This document shows positions 53,316 through 61,540 of a stretch of DNA of 64,000 nt, piece after piece. The stretch covers positions 1 through 64,000 of the forward strand of contig JAEYXR010000011.1 in assembly GCA_023431215.1 (NCBI GenBank). Direction: 5' to 3'. Source of the stretch: Bacillota bacterium. Its GTDB lineage: Bacteria; Bacillota; Clostridia; Oscillospirales; Ruminococcaceae. The notes below the pieces were generated by a model. It saw only the letters and a list, made by a program, of their open reading frames with translations, ran no database searches and was not told where the DNA came from. The position numbers were made by a program, and so were the translations under genes. Each line of letters starts with the position of its first letter. Position 1 is the stretch's first letter.

Positions 53316-54684
53316 TATTATCGGCTTTTGCTGGCGGAACCTCACCCGGCGAAAAATGCGTACTGCCCTTACCGCCTTTGGCGTAGTTATTGGCGTATGC
53401 GCCATTTTGGTCATGATTTCCATCGGTATTGGATTAAGCCAATTTTACGATGAAATGCTGGCCAGTTGGGGAGATTTAACCGTTATCAACATTTATAACT
53501 GGGGTGGTGGCGGCATGGCTGTTACCATAGGCGGAGGCAGTACGTCTTCATCCTCCGGCGGCTTGGTGCGGGATGATGAAGTTGTTGCTAAAATACAGGC
53601 GCTACCAGGGGTAGATATTGCAACGCCTTTTTATCAGCCCAATGATGCCAACTTCCAGTTTAAGTCCAGCAACGGCCGTTATCAGGCATGGGGGAGCATC
53701 TACGGTGTCTACCCCGAAGCCTTGGAAAAATTGGGCTACAAGCTCAAAGAAGGCACCTATCTTCATGACGGAGACAAGGAGTATTCCGTTGTGGCGGGCG
53801 AGCAGTTTGCCTACCGTTTTAGAGATGTAAAGCGGGAGCGCAACAATATGCGCGACCCGTACCCCGACCAGTTTGGCAATATCCCCGATCCTTTTGTCAA
53901 CCTGATGAAGGATAAAATGATATTATTTGGACAAAACCAACGCTTTGATAACGAGGGCAAACCCCAGGGAAAAGACCTGGAGGTAAGACCTAATTTTATT
54001 GGTATTCTGGAGAAAAACGACCAGAACTGGGAAGCTACCAACAGCGTGTTTATGGATATTAATGAGCTGAAGGGGCTGGTTCAAAAATATAATAAAATGA
54101 ACGGCCAGAAAACCAAAAAAATTAACTACGAAGATGTACGCGTAAAGTGTGTAGACGTAGAATCTGTGGCAAGCGTTCAAGATGCCATTAAAGAAATGGG
54201 CTTTGAATGCTATTCCATGAATGACTCCCGAGAGATGATGCAGGAGCAGGCCATGATGATTCAAATGGTACTGGGTGGTTTGGCTGCCATCTCCCTGTTT
54301 GTTGCAGCCATTGGCATTGCCAACACTATGGTCATGTCTATTTACGAGCGTACCCGTGAAATTGGCGTTATGAAGGTTATCGGCGCAGAGCTGAGAGACA
54401 TTCGTGTGCTGTTCCTGATGGAAGCCGGCATGATTGGCTTTATCGGCGGTGTGGTGGGCGTTGTTCTTAGTTATCTTGCCTCCTATGCCCTTAACACCTT
54501 TGCAGGCGGCTTGTTTGCAGATGGCATGATGGGCGGCGGCGGAACCTCTGCCATTTCGGTAATTCCTCCATGGCTGGTACTGTTTGCTTTGGTGTTCTCC
54601 ATCTTTATTGGTGTGCTGTTTGGATTTTTGCCTGCCAACCGTGCAGTCAAAATTTCAGCACTGGAAGCCATCAAGCACGACTAA
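53302..54684 (+). CDS. MacB-type ABC transporter permease
   Basis: The 460 residues show a first membrane span (about 20-40, ALTAFGVVIGVCAILVM), a large outside MacB_PCD-type domain (about 45-310) and a C-terminal FtsX domain with three spans (LGGLAAISLFVAAIGIANTMV onwards). This is the mechanotransmitter type of permease used for lipoprotein and peptide export. Start ATG 53302 overlaps the previous gene's stop codon region; GAGGAG lies about 11 bases upstream. The FtsX motif REIGVMKVIGA is intact. Confidence 0.88.
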   Translation: MRIFDIIGFCWRNLTRRKMRTALTAFGVVIGVCAILVMISIGIGLSQFYDEMLASWGDLTVINIYNWGGGGMAVTIGGGSTSSSSGGLVRDDEVVAKIQALPGVDIATPFYQPNDANFQFKSSNGRYQAWGSIYGVYPEALEKLGYKLKEGTYLHDGDKEYSVVAGEQFAYRFRDVKRERNNMRDPYPDQFGNIPDPFVNLMKDKMILFGQNQRFDNEGKPQGKDLEVRPNFIGILEKNDQNWEATNSVFMDINELKGLVQKYNKMNGQKTKKINYEDVRVKCVDVESVASVQDAIKEMGFECYSMNDSREMMQEQAMMIQMVLGGLAAISLFVAAIGIANTMVMSIYERTREIGVMKVIGAELRDIRVLFLMEAGMIGFIGGVVGVVLSYLASYALNTFAGGLFADGMMGGGGTSAISVIPPWLVLFALVFSIFIGVLFGFLPANRAVKISALEAIKHD

Positions 54685-54701
54685 AAAAGCATAGCAGTCA
54701 T

Positions 54702-54746
54702 ATAAGCGGCTCCGGCTTTCCTTTTAAAGTTGGGGCCGCTTTTTTC
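54702..54746 (+). terminator. Terminator of the ABC operon
   Basis: AAGCGGC pairs with GCCGCTT across a long loop containing a further G/C match, followed by a run of T. It ends transcription of the three-gene unit. Confidence 0.8.
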
Positions 54747-55248
54747 GACCCAATTTTGCTCTTGGGCGTGTCATAATAACCATGAATTGGCTGTCATACG
54801 GTGGTGTTGTAGGTAATTGTGAATTTTTGCAGGATGTCTTTTGGGCAGCACAAAATTGCCTTGTGGCAGCAGCCAAACTGCTCACTTTTACTCATCCCAT
54901 TTGCCGATAAGGCACAATAAAGTTGTTTTTTAATGCGTAACTTGCTATAATATGAAAAGCTATTTTTAAAAGAGAAATGGCAGCATGGAGGCAATTACCT
55001 GTAAAAACAGCGATTAAGCAACTGTTACGGTCATTACATAGGGAAATAACGGTAATTCCCGCGTTACAGGCGTGGATGAATTGAAATAAATAATTGCAAG
55101 TGAATATAAAAAATTAGCTGGAAAAAATTAAAGTTTTTTGACCTGCAATAAATCGAGGACAGTAAGGCACATAGTAAGAGGAAGAGAGAATAAAAGCCTT
55201 TATGGCGGCTTCCTTTTGCATCGGCCTTGCCGGATAAGGTGGTGCAAG
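54747..55248. other. Gene-free stretch before the sigma-factor gene
   Basis: A good promoter (TTGTTT, 17-base spacer, TATAAT; 54923-54951) lies here, giving a leader of about 290 bases. A ten-codon ORF starts at 54985 but has no strong ribosome site. A short palindrome (GGGAA...TTCCC, about 55039-55060) may matter. No known RNA is recognised. Confidence 0.5.
54923..54951 (+). promoter_or_regulatory. Promoter upstream of the ECF sigma-factor gene
   Basis: TTGTTT at 54923-54928, a 17-base spacer and TATAAT at 54946-54951. It looks like housekeeping sigma-A, not an ECF-type promoter. Confidence 0.5.
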
Positions 55249-55761
55249 ATGGTACTGAACCAGCAGGATGTAACCAAGGCCCGCTGTGGCGACAGGGCAG
55301 CCTTTGGGGCTCTGTATGATGCAGTAGCTCCGGATCTATACCGGGTGGCGCTGTATTCTCTGCGCAATCCTCAGGATGCAGAGGATGCTGTCAGCGAAAC
55401 CTTTATAGAAGCATGGAAGGGAATAGGAAGTCTGCGTGATGACGGCAGCTTCAAACCCTGGATTATGCGTATTTTATCCATACGCTGCAAGCGGCGCATT
55501 GGTGGCTATGTCCGGGAAAAAGGAAATATTGATATTGAGGACTATGTGGAAGAAGGCATACCCGACCAAAGCTCAGCCCGGGCCGAGGTGTTGGAAGCTT
55601 TGGATAAGCTGAATGGTGAAGAGCGGCAGATTGTGCTGCTGAACACCCTGGAAGGCTACACCATGCGGGAAATTGCAGAAATTTTACAAATGCCTCAGGG
55701 TACGGTCAGTTCAAAGCTGCACCGCACATTAAAAAAACTACGAACACTTTTAGCGCCATAA
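55249..55761 (+). CDS. ECF-type RNA polymerase sigma factor
   Basis: The 170 residues contain region 2 (DPQDAEDAVSETFIEAWKG type motif) and region 4 with a helix-turn-helix (YTMREIAEILQMPQGTVSSKL). Region 3 is absent, as in group IV (ECF) sigma factors. AAGGTGG precedes ATG 55249; longer frames from 55138 are unlikely. The next gene encodes a membrane protein typical of an anti-sigma factor. Confidence 0.9.
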   Translation: MVLNQQDVTKARCGDRAAFGALYDAVAPDLYRVALYSLRNPQDAEDAVSETFIEAWKGIGSLRDDGSFKPWIMRILSIRCKRRIGGYVREKGNIDIEDYVEEGIPDQSSARAEVLEALDKLNGEERQIVLLNTLEGYTMREIAEILQMPQGTVSSKLHRTLKKLRTLLAP

Positions 55762-55776
55762 AGAAAGGAGGGGGCA

Positions 55777-56802
55777 ATGATGCAGGATTTTAACTGGGAA
55801 CAGTATCCGGGACTGAAACAAAAGCTGTCGGTGCTGGAAGATACCCCTTTGCCGCAAAGCCTCTCTTCTCAGGCGTTGTTTGCCAGAATGGACGAGATGG
55901 AAAAGCAACAGAAGTCTTGTGATGAGCTGGAGACTGTTCGCAGAATCAGACGCTGGCGTCCGGCACTTTCCTATGCAGCAGCATTTATTTTGCTGGTAGC
56001 GGTTTATTATGGCGCAGGATATATCGGTGTAGCAAACCTCTCAGGAAGAACGGGCAATGCGGCTCCCCAGATGATGGCAGATAAAAGTGCTACAGCCTAT
56101 GGTGTGCAAAGCTCTGCGGCATCAGCAGTAGCAGATATTGCAGAAGCACAGATGGAGGAGGCTGCCGATGCCGGTGCTACAGAAAAGTCGGCAGAAAACG
56201 GTATGGTAGCCGATTCCCCCGATATGCTGATGCAGGCTGCTCCCCCCACCTCTTTAGAAGAATATGAAAAAGCAATACGCAATACTGTATTGGTGGTGCC
56301 TGCACTGGTGGCAGATGAAAGCCAGGGTGTGGTATACTCCGCCCAGGATGCCATGGAATATGCAGATCTTGTAGTGGTGGGAACTTTGGAGGAAATTGGT
56401 ATAAGCCACTATAACGGCGGAAGCCATGTGCCTTACGGAACAGCTTCTATTGGGCAGCTGATAGTGCTGAAAGGCCAAAGCCCTCAGGAGACACTGTATT
56501 TTAACTTTGGCGGCGGCTATGTGTCTGCCACAGAGTATTATGACGAGGCGGCACAAAACTCAGCCAACAAAGAAGGAATTAAAGAGGGACTGGAAGGCAA
56601 ATATGTCAAGGTATTGCTACCCGTTCCTCAGCCGGACCTGATGCCGGGTGAGCGCTACCTGCTGATGCTCAAGGAGGAAGACGGTGTTTGGCATGCTGCT
56701 ATAAACCCCTACGGCATTTTAGAAGTTACTCAAAGCGGTGCCATTGTGGGCCCCCAGGGTGAAGATTTTGGTACCATAGGCCGTCCCAACATCAAAGACT
56801 GA
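55777..56802 (+). CDS. Membrane protein with cytosolic head, likely anti-sigma factor
   Basis: The 341 residues show a cytosolic N-terminal part (about 1-63), one membrane span (about 67-86), an Ala/Ser/Glu-rich extracellular linker, and an outside beta domain (about 185-330) with no known zinc motif. The position right after a sigma gene, with GGAGGGGG before it and a 15-base gap, makes it the likely anti-sigma factor. It lacks an obvious HxxxCxxC zinc motif, so its sigma-binding mode is unlike ZAS factors. The C-terminal domain could sense a ligand. Confidence 0.7.
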   Translation: MMQDFNWEQYPGLKQKLSVLEDTPLPQSLSSQALFARMDEMEKQQKSCDELETVRRIRRWRPALSYAAAFILLVAVYYGAGYIGVANLSGRTGNAAPQMMADKSATAYGVQSSAASAVADIAEAQMEEAADAGATEKSAENGMVADSPDMLMQAAPPTSLEEYEKAIRNTVLVVPALVADESQGVVYSAQDAMEYADLVVVGTLEEIGISHYNGGSHVPYGTASIGQLIVLKGQSPQETLYFNFGGGYVSATEYYDEAAQNSANKEGIKEGLEGKYVKVLLPVPQPDLMPGERYLLMLKEEDGVWHAAINPYGILEVTQSGAIVGPQGEDFGTIGRPNIKD

Positions 56803-56841
56803 GGGGATAGAAATAATAAAGGCCCCATAAAACATACAAAG

Positions 56842-56892
56842 CAAACACCTTTGACAGCAAAGCCTTTTGGCTTGGGTCACAGGTGTTTTTTG
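56842..56892 (+). terminator. Terminator of the sigma/anti-sigma operon
   Basis: AAACACCT pairs with AGGTGTTT, with TGAC/GTCA and AAGCC/GGCTT inner arms, followed by a run of T. Confidence 0.82.
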
Positions 56893-57022
56893 TTGTTTCC
56901 TGCCGCTGGCGGCAGGTACATAATTCCCGATGTGTGCCCCCATGTTCTATGAGTGGACAGGGCTGCATAAAATACAAAGAGAAGATGCACCCCAGGTTTA
57001 TCATAAAGAGGAGGACAAGCGG

Positions 57023-58150
57023 ATGAAAGGAGATCTGTTTTTACTGGGAGGTATGGGAATATCGATATTGGCAATTCCCATGTTGGTACTGATGTGGTCG
57101 GGCATGCCTATGGATGCGCAGGCAGTGCCGCAAAACCCTGCTACGGCAGTATCAACGCCCATGTCCGACTCAGGCCAGTCAAAGAGCGGGCTGGACAGCC
57201 TTATCACGGAAGTGCCACTATCCGGCAGCCAGACACAAAACCCGGAAAGCGAGGCCAGTGTGCCCAACCCGGAAGAGGACGCCCCCGATTACAAATGCCC
57301 CATCAAGGACTTTAAGATTCTTAACCGTTCTACGGGTAAGATAGAAAAAATATCCATTCGGGATTATGTACGGGGTGCGGTGGCTTCAGAGATGCCGGCT
57401 GCCTTTCACACAGAAGCGCTAAAGGCGCAGGGCGTTTCTGCGTTAAGCTACGCTCTTCATGCGGCTGCGGTACAACGGGCAAACCCTGATCCGGCATTGG
57501 GGGGAGCAGATTTTTCGGCAGACCCTCAAAACCGGCTGGGATATATGACCCAAAAGCAGGTAAAGGAGTTTTACGGAGACAACGCCGATTACAGTTGGCA
57601 AAAGATTTGTGAGGCTGCAGATGAAGCTGCCAAGTGGGTAATGCTGTATGAGGGTGAGCCCATAGCTGCGGCTTATCATGCCATCAGTGCAGGCATTACA
57701 GAAAGTGCCGCCAATATCTGGGGTGGGGAGCTTCCTTATCTGGTAGAGGCTGACAGCAGCTGGGATATGCTTGCCGAGAGCTTCCGCAGTGTGGTCACCA
57801 TCAGCAAGGAAGAATTGCAGCAGAAAATTACGGCTGCGGGAATACAGCTGGAGGAAGACCCGGAAGCCTGGTTGGAGATTCTGGAACGTTCCCCCGCAGG
57901 GTATGTAACAAAAATCAGAGTGGGAAATGCAGAGCTGCATGGCAATCAACTGAGAGACTTGTTAGGGCTGCGCAGTGCATGCTTTTATTACTCCATTCAA
58001 ACCAGAGGCTTTGTGTTTGATGTAAGGGGCTACGGACACGGTGCAGGGCTTTCTCAAAACGGTGCAGACTATTTGGCGCGTCAAGGCAAAAGCTTTACCC
58101 AAATTTTGCATCATTATTATACCGGTATTCAAATGGCAAAAATGGCATAA
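57023..58150 (+). CDS. spoIID: SpoIID/LytB-domain protein
   Basis: The 375 residues have a membrane anchor (about 6-28), a disordered Ser/Pro/Glu-rich stretch to about residue 95, and a SpoIID domain: YVRGAVASEMPAAFHTEALK with the catalytic-type Glu, the QGVSALSYAL track and HGAGLSQNGA at the end. SpoIID is a peptidoglycan lytic transglycosylase of the engulfing spore mother cell. AAAGAGGAGG precedes ATG 57023; longer frames upstream are unlikely. In this lineage several SpoIID-like paralogues exist; true SpoIID function is inferred. Confidence 0.85.
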   Translation: MKGDLFLLGGMGISILAIPMLVLMWSGMPMDAQAVPQNPATAVSTPMSDSGQSKSGLDSLITEVPLSGSQTQNPESEASVPNPEEDAPDYKCPIKDFKILNRSTGKIEKISIRDYVRGAVASEMPAAFHTEALKAQGVSALSYALHAAAVQRANPDPALGGADFSADPQNRLGYMTQKQVKEFYGDNADYSWQKICEAADEAAKWVMLYEGEPIAAAYHAISAGITESAANIWGGELPYLVEADSSWDMLAESFRSVVTISKEELQQKITAAGIQLEEDPEAWLEILERSPAGYVTKIRVGNAELHGNQLRDLLGLRSACFYYSIQTRGFVFDVRGYGHGAGLSQNGADYLARQGKSFTQILHHYYTGIQMAKMA

Positions 58151-58245
58151 TGAGATTTAACAAAAAGGCTGTTGGGGGACAAAACAACCTTTGACAGCCT
58201 TTTAGACGAAAAAAACTTTATGTCTTGAAAAAAACGGCCAAGCCC

Positions 58246-58274
58246 TTGACTAAGCTTTGGTGATATGATAAAAT
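58246..58274 (+). promoter_or_regulatory. Promoter of the two tRNA-Ser genes
   Basis: TTGACT at 58246-58251, a 17-base spacer and TAAAAT at 58269-58274, about 40 bases before the first tRNA. Confidence 0.7.
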
Positions 58275-58314
58275 AATTAAGCGCTTGGATCACGGCGCAG
58301 TGTTGCTGTGTCAT

Positions 58315-58401
58315 GGAGAGGTGTCCGAGCGGTTTAAGGAGCTGGTCTTGAAAACCAGTGACTCGCAAGAGCCGTGGGTTCGAATCCCACCCTCTCCGCC
58401 A
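58315..58401 (+). tRNA. tRNA-Ser (anticodon TGA)
   Basis: An 87-base tRNA with encoded CCA and the long variable arm of tRNA-Ser. The acceptor is GGAGAGG/CCTCTCC, the anticodon loop CTTGAAA gives TGA, and the T arm is GTGGGTTCGAATCCCAC. Confidence 0.96.
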
Positions 58402-58441
58402 ATTTCCTCTCAGAACAAAATACGCATCAAAACTTTACCTT

Positions 58442-58531
58442 GGAGATGTACCCAAGTGGTGAAGGGGCTCCCCTGCTAAGGGAGTAGGTTGGGCAACTGG
58501 CGCAAGGGTTCAAATCCCTTCATCTCCGCCA
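58442..58531 (+). tRNA. tRNA-Ser (anticodon GCT)
   Basis: A 90-base tRNA with encoded CCA and long variable arm; acceptor GGAGATG/CATCTCC, anticodon loop CTGCTAA (GCT) and T arm AAGGGTTCAAATCCCTT. It follows the tRNA-Ser(TGA) gene after 40 bases and probably shares its promoter. Confidence 0.95.
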
Positions 58532-58534
58532 AAG

Positions 58535-58578
58535 CAAAGACCGCTTAAACAATAAGTTTAAGCGGTCTTTGCTTTTTA
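58535..58578 (+). terminator. Terminator of the tRNA-Ser pair
   Basis: CAAAGACCGCTTAAAC pairs with GTTTAAGCGGTCTTTG around AATAA, followed by C and a run of T. Confidence 0.9.
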
Positions 58579-58762
58579 CAAAAACCACACGTTATAAACT
58601 CCTTTGGTTCCTTTTTTCTTGGTTGGGTAGCCAATGGTAGCCTTTGCATTGCACAAAGATGCAGCTGTAGTTAAAAAACCCAATGCTGATACCCTGCTAT
58701 AAAACTTGGTGATGTATATGGATTTTGACAGGGGATTTACTACAGTCAGCCTTAAAAAAGAA

Positions 58763-58801
58763 AAGGTGGAAGCTGCCCTAGTTTAGGCCGCTTCCATCTT
58801 T
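58763..58801 (-). terminator. Terminator of the FAD-oxidoreductase gene
   Basis: On the minus strand AAGATGGAAGC pairs with GCTTCCACCTT around about 15 bases, then runs into T-rich DNA. The stretch 58579-58762 in front of it holds nothing I recognise. Confidence 0.75.
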
Positions 58802-58823
58802 TTCATCATCAAATAAAATTTTT

Positions 58824-60197
58824 TTATCGAATACGCACACCCTGCTCCTCAAGTTTTTTCTGTACCATAGAAATATCCACCTGAGACACAGATGCCTTTG
58901 CAGATACGGAGAGTGCAGCAGCTGTCCCCGCCGCCTGACCCGTAGCTACACAGCAGGACATATTCCGAAAAGAGGTATGAGCAATCGGCTCTCCTGATAT
59001 ACATCTGCCTGCAACCAAAAGGTTTTCAACGTTTTGGGGTAGCAATGCGCGATAAGGTATTTGATAATACCGCCCTGTGAGGGGCAGAACCAAATATCCC
59101 CTTCCGTCAATAAATTCAGGGAATATTGCAATGCTGTCCTCAAAGCGGGCCTCGTTGAAAACATCATCCTTGGTAATGGTGTACTGCCCGTCCAGCAAAC
59201 GCGATTCTCTTGTTCCCAGCGTCATTCCAAAATTTCTGAGTTTGGCATTTTCAAAGCCGGGAACACGCTGACGCAAAATTCTAAGTGCATCTATGCAGCA
59301 TTTTCTTCCGTTAATATGGGCTTTTGTTAAGTCCCTTACATCCGTACAATCAATATTGCGCATAAATACCAGGTTTAACTGGGTCACTTCCCCTTCGGGT
59401 GTAACGGTACTCCAGGTTCCCCCTATGCTGGTATTGGGTACATCAATTACCAAGTCTCCATCCTTTATTGCTTCAATAAAGGGCTTTTCCAGGTAAGGGG
59501 TAAACATTTCATCTTCCTTGCCGGTGGTGCTCTGCGACCAGCATTCTCCGCCCCAGTCTGCATAGGTAGGTTTTAGGTCGCGCTTGACATAGGTCATAAA
59601 TTTTTGGGTGTCCACCCCTTTGCAGCTAAAAAGCTCTGTAACAGACATGAGCTTTTCCTTGGGAGCTTTATGATAAAAAGCCCCAGAAAGGTGCATCACA
59701 TCACCATCTCCGGTGCAATCGATTACCCTTTCTGCCAATATGGCCTGCCGGCCGGATTTACTCTCGGTAATCACACCGCATATTTTGTTGTCTTCTTTTA
59801 TGACATCTACCACATAAATGTCCAAAAGCAATCTGACTCCGGATTTCACCAGCATTTGGTCACAGACATATTTAAACATCTCTGCATCCAAGGCCTGACT
59901 GTCAGACTGGCACTCCTTGGTGGAGGCGCCCATAGCCAAAGCGGTTTCTTCCATTTCCTTTAAAATACCGCCCGCCTCATTCACCTTGCCTTCGTGGCGA
60001 TACCATGCAACCGCCTCTACTCCAACCTGAGTAATCACGCCACCAAAACACCCATATCTCTCAAGCAAAAGCGTATCTGCGCCGCATCTGGCGGCAGCCA
60101 AAGCCGCTGCTATTCCGGAAGGGCCTCCTCCCACCACCAGCACCTGGGCTTTATCCAGCACCGGAACTTGTCGTGCCTGCTCCAGTATCATTTCCAT
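58824..60197 (-). CDS. FAD-dependent oxidoreductase (PF12831 type)
   Basis: The 457 residues show the dinucleotide motif VLVVGGGPSGIAAALAAA with GGGPSG at 23-28, a second LLLERYGCFGG FAD contact, and a C-terminal LLVAGRCISGE motif typical of FAD_oxidored (PF12831) enzymes in carbohydrate or organic-acid breakdown. GGAGG lies seven bases before ATG 60197; the longer 60239 start is not supported. It lies downstream of a TRAP transporter and a YkvI-type permease on the same strand and may handle an imported carboxylate or xenobiotic. The substrate cannot be read from sequence. Confidence 0.85.
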   Translation of the reverse strand: MEMILEQARQVPVLDKAQVLVVGGGPSGIAAALAAARCGADTLLLERYGCFGGVITQVGVEAVAWYRHEGKVNEAGGILKEMEETALAMGASTKECQSDSQALDAEMFKYVCDQMLVKSGVRLLLDIYVVDVIKEDNKICGVITESKSGRQAILAERVIDCTGDGDVMHLSGAFYHKAPKEKLMSVTELFSCKGVDTQKFMTYVKRDLKPTYADWGGECWSQSTTGKEDEMFTPYLEKPFIEAIKDGDLVIDVPNTSIGGTWSTVTPEGEVTQLNLVFMRNIDCTDVRDLTKAHINGRKCCIDALRILRQRVPGFENAKLRNFGMTLGTRESRLLDGQYTITKDDVFNEARFEDSIAIFPEFIDGRGYLVLPLTGRYYQIPYRALLPQNVENLLVAGRCISGEPIAHTSFRNMSCCVATGQAAGTAAALSVSAKASVSQVDISMVQKKLEEQGVRIR

Positions 60198-60245
60198 AAA
60201 AGAACCTCCAAAACTAATGATGGCTTTTTTGCCTAGCAATAAACC

Positions 60246-61340
60246 TTACTGTTGTTTGTTAAACAAATTTTCTTTGTGATTTGTAATTTGCTTTTTAAAA
60301 ATACAAAAGACCAAGAGTATGCCAAGGTATCCTGTAATGGTGTACAGCACGTTGACCAATATTGCAAAAGGGAAGCGGCTAAGGATAAAGGCAACCACTG
60401 TCAGCACCACTGCACAAATACGAAACTGTTTGCTTTTTTCATCTTCAAAAAGGCGATTACAGCTTAGCCAAAGCATGGGGACTGCGGTAGTGTAAACACC
60501 GCCAATTAAAATAATTGCAAAAATAGCGCCAATAAAGGGCAGAATTTGATTGGCAATGACCAGGGCAGGGACATTTTTATCATATAAGCTTCCAATGTTG
60601 GCCAAAAGGCCAAAAGCAAATACAGAAACAGCAAGGGCAAAGGTAAGGGCTCCCGCAATTCCACCTGCTTTAGCTTCTTTTCTTGATGAAGCTGTTGCAC
60701 CCAGCTTTGCCAAAAAGGGAGTAATCATGACACACCCCATAGAAGGAAAAATAAGGCCGGAAATAAACCAGTTGGGCGCAGCCTTTGTTACGGTAATATT
60801 CTTTAAAATGACGTCTGCCTCCCAAAGGCCCGTAGGGTTGAGGATGATGCTGCCTACCCCCACCAGTACAGAAAACAGAATAATGCAAGGCCCAATTTTA
60901 GAAACGACATTTACCAATCCGTTCAGCCCCATTAAAACAGTGACAATAGAAAGCAGAGCCATGCCGATTCTGCCCCAAAGTAAAGAGATTCCATAGTACT
61001 CGTTTAAAATGGCGCCTGCCCCAGCCAACATGACAATATAAACGCAAAACAGAAAGATTGGCGTATAAATTTCGAAAAATAAACCTAGGTGCTTGCCGCA
61101 ATAGTATTGAAAGATGTCATTGGGAGAAGAAAGCTGCAAATTGTATCCATCACTCATAATGGAGCTGCAAAACCCAAAGTAAATGCATGCTGTCATAATC
61201 ACTGCACCAAGGCATCCCCAAAAGCCGTGGGCCGATAAAAACTGCATGGCCTCTTGGCCGGAAGCAAAACCCGAACCTATAAGATATGCTACAATAGCAC
61301 CCGCAAAAGTAAACACCTTTGACCAATGTAAAGTCTTCAT
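60246..61340 (-). CDS. YkvI-like membrane permease (APC superfamily)
   Basis: The 364 residues form about ten hydrophobic segments. FAGAIVAYLIGSGFASGQEAMQF near the start is a hallmark of this YkvI-like group of LeuT-fold transporters. Function is not established; related genes are thought to move amino acids or osmolytes. The gene lies between the TRAP genes and the FAD oxidoreductase; a terminator separates it from dctM. A weak site precedes the ATG. Confidence 0.82.
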   Translation of the reverse strand: MKTLHWSKVFTFAGAIVAYLIGSGFASGQEAMQFLSAHGFWGCLGAVIMTACIYFGFCSSIMSDGYNLQLSSPNDIFQYYCGKHLGLFFEIYTPIFLFCVYIVMLAGAGAILNEYYGISLLWGRIGMALLSIVTVLMGLNGLVNVVSKIGPCIILFSVLVGVGSIILNPTGLWEADVILKNITVTKAAPNWFISGLIFPSMGCVMITPFLAKLGATASSRKEAKAGGIAGALTFALAVSVFAFGLLANIGSLYDKNVPALVIANQILPFIGAIFAIILIGGVYTTAVPMLWLSCNRLFEDEKSKQFRICAVVLTVVAFILSRFPFAILVNVLYTITGYLGILLVFCIFKKQITNHKENLFNKQQ

Positions 61341-61420
61341 AAATTGTCCTCGTTTGATAGTAAATAAAAGTATAAATTTGTTTTAGGGTGCAAAAAACCA
61401 AGCCCTTTAAAAAGAACAAA

Positions 61421-61468
61421 ATTTTGGGGGGAGATGTGCCGAAGCTGTCTTTCCGGTACATCTCCCCG
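61421..61468 (-). terminator. Terminator of the TRAP transporter operon
   Basis: On the minus strand GGGGAGATGT with CCGG pairs with an ACATCTCCCC-type arm around a central loop, then AAAATTTTGTT. It separates dctM from the YkvI-like gene. Confidence 0.8.
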
Positions 61469-61540
61469 ACATTATCAATCTTTCATTATGATATTTATAG
61501 ACACAAGCCAGATATTTTTGTCAACTTTCTGTACAATAGC

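Noticed and set aside
51858..53423. 521-codon minus-strand ORF opposite the surface-protein gene
   Set aside because: Frame shadow of a repetitive gene; no start signal, and the plus-strand gene has a signal peptide, membrane anchor and a ribosome site.
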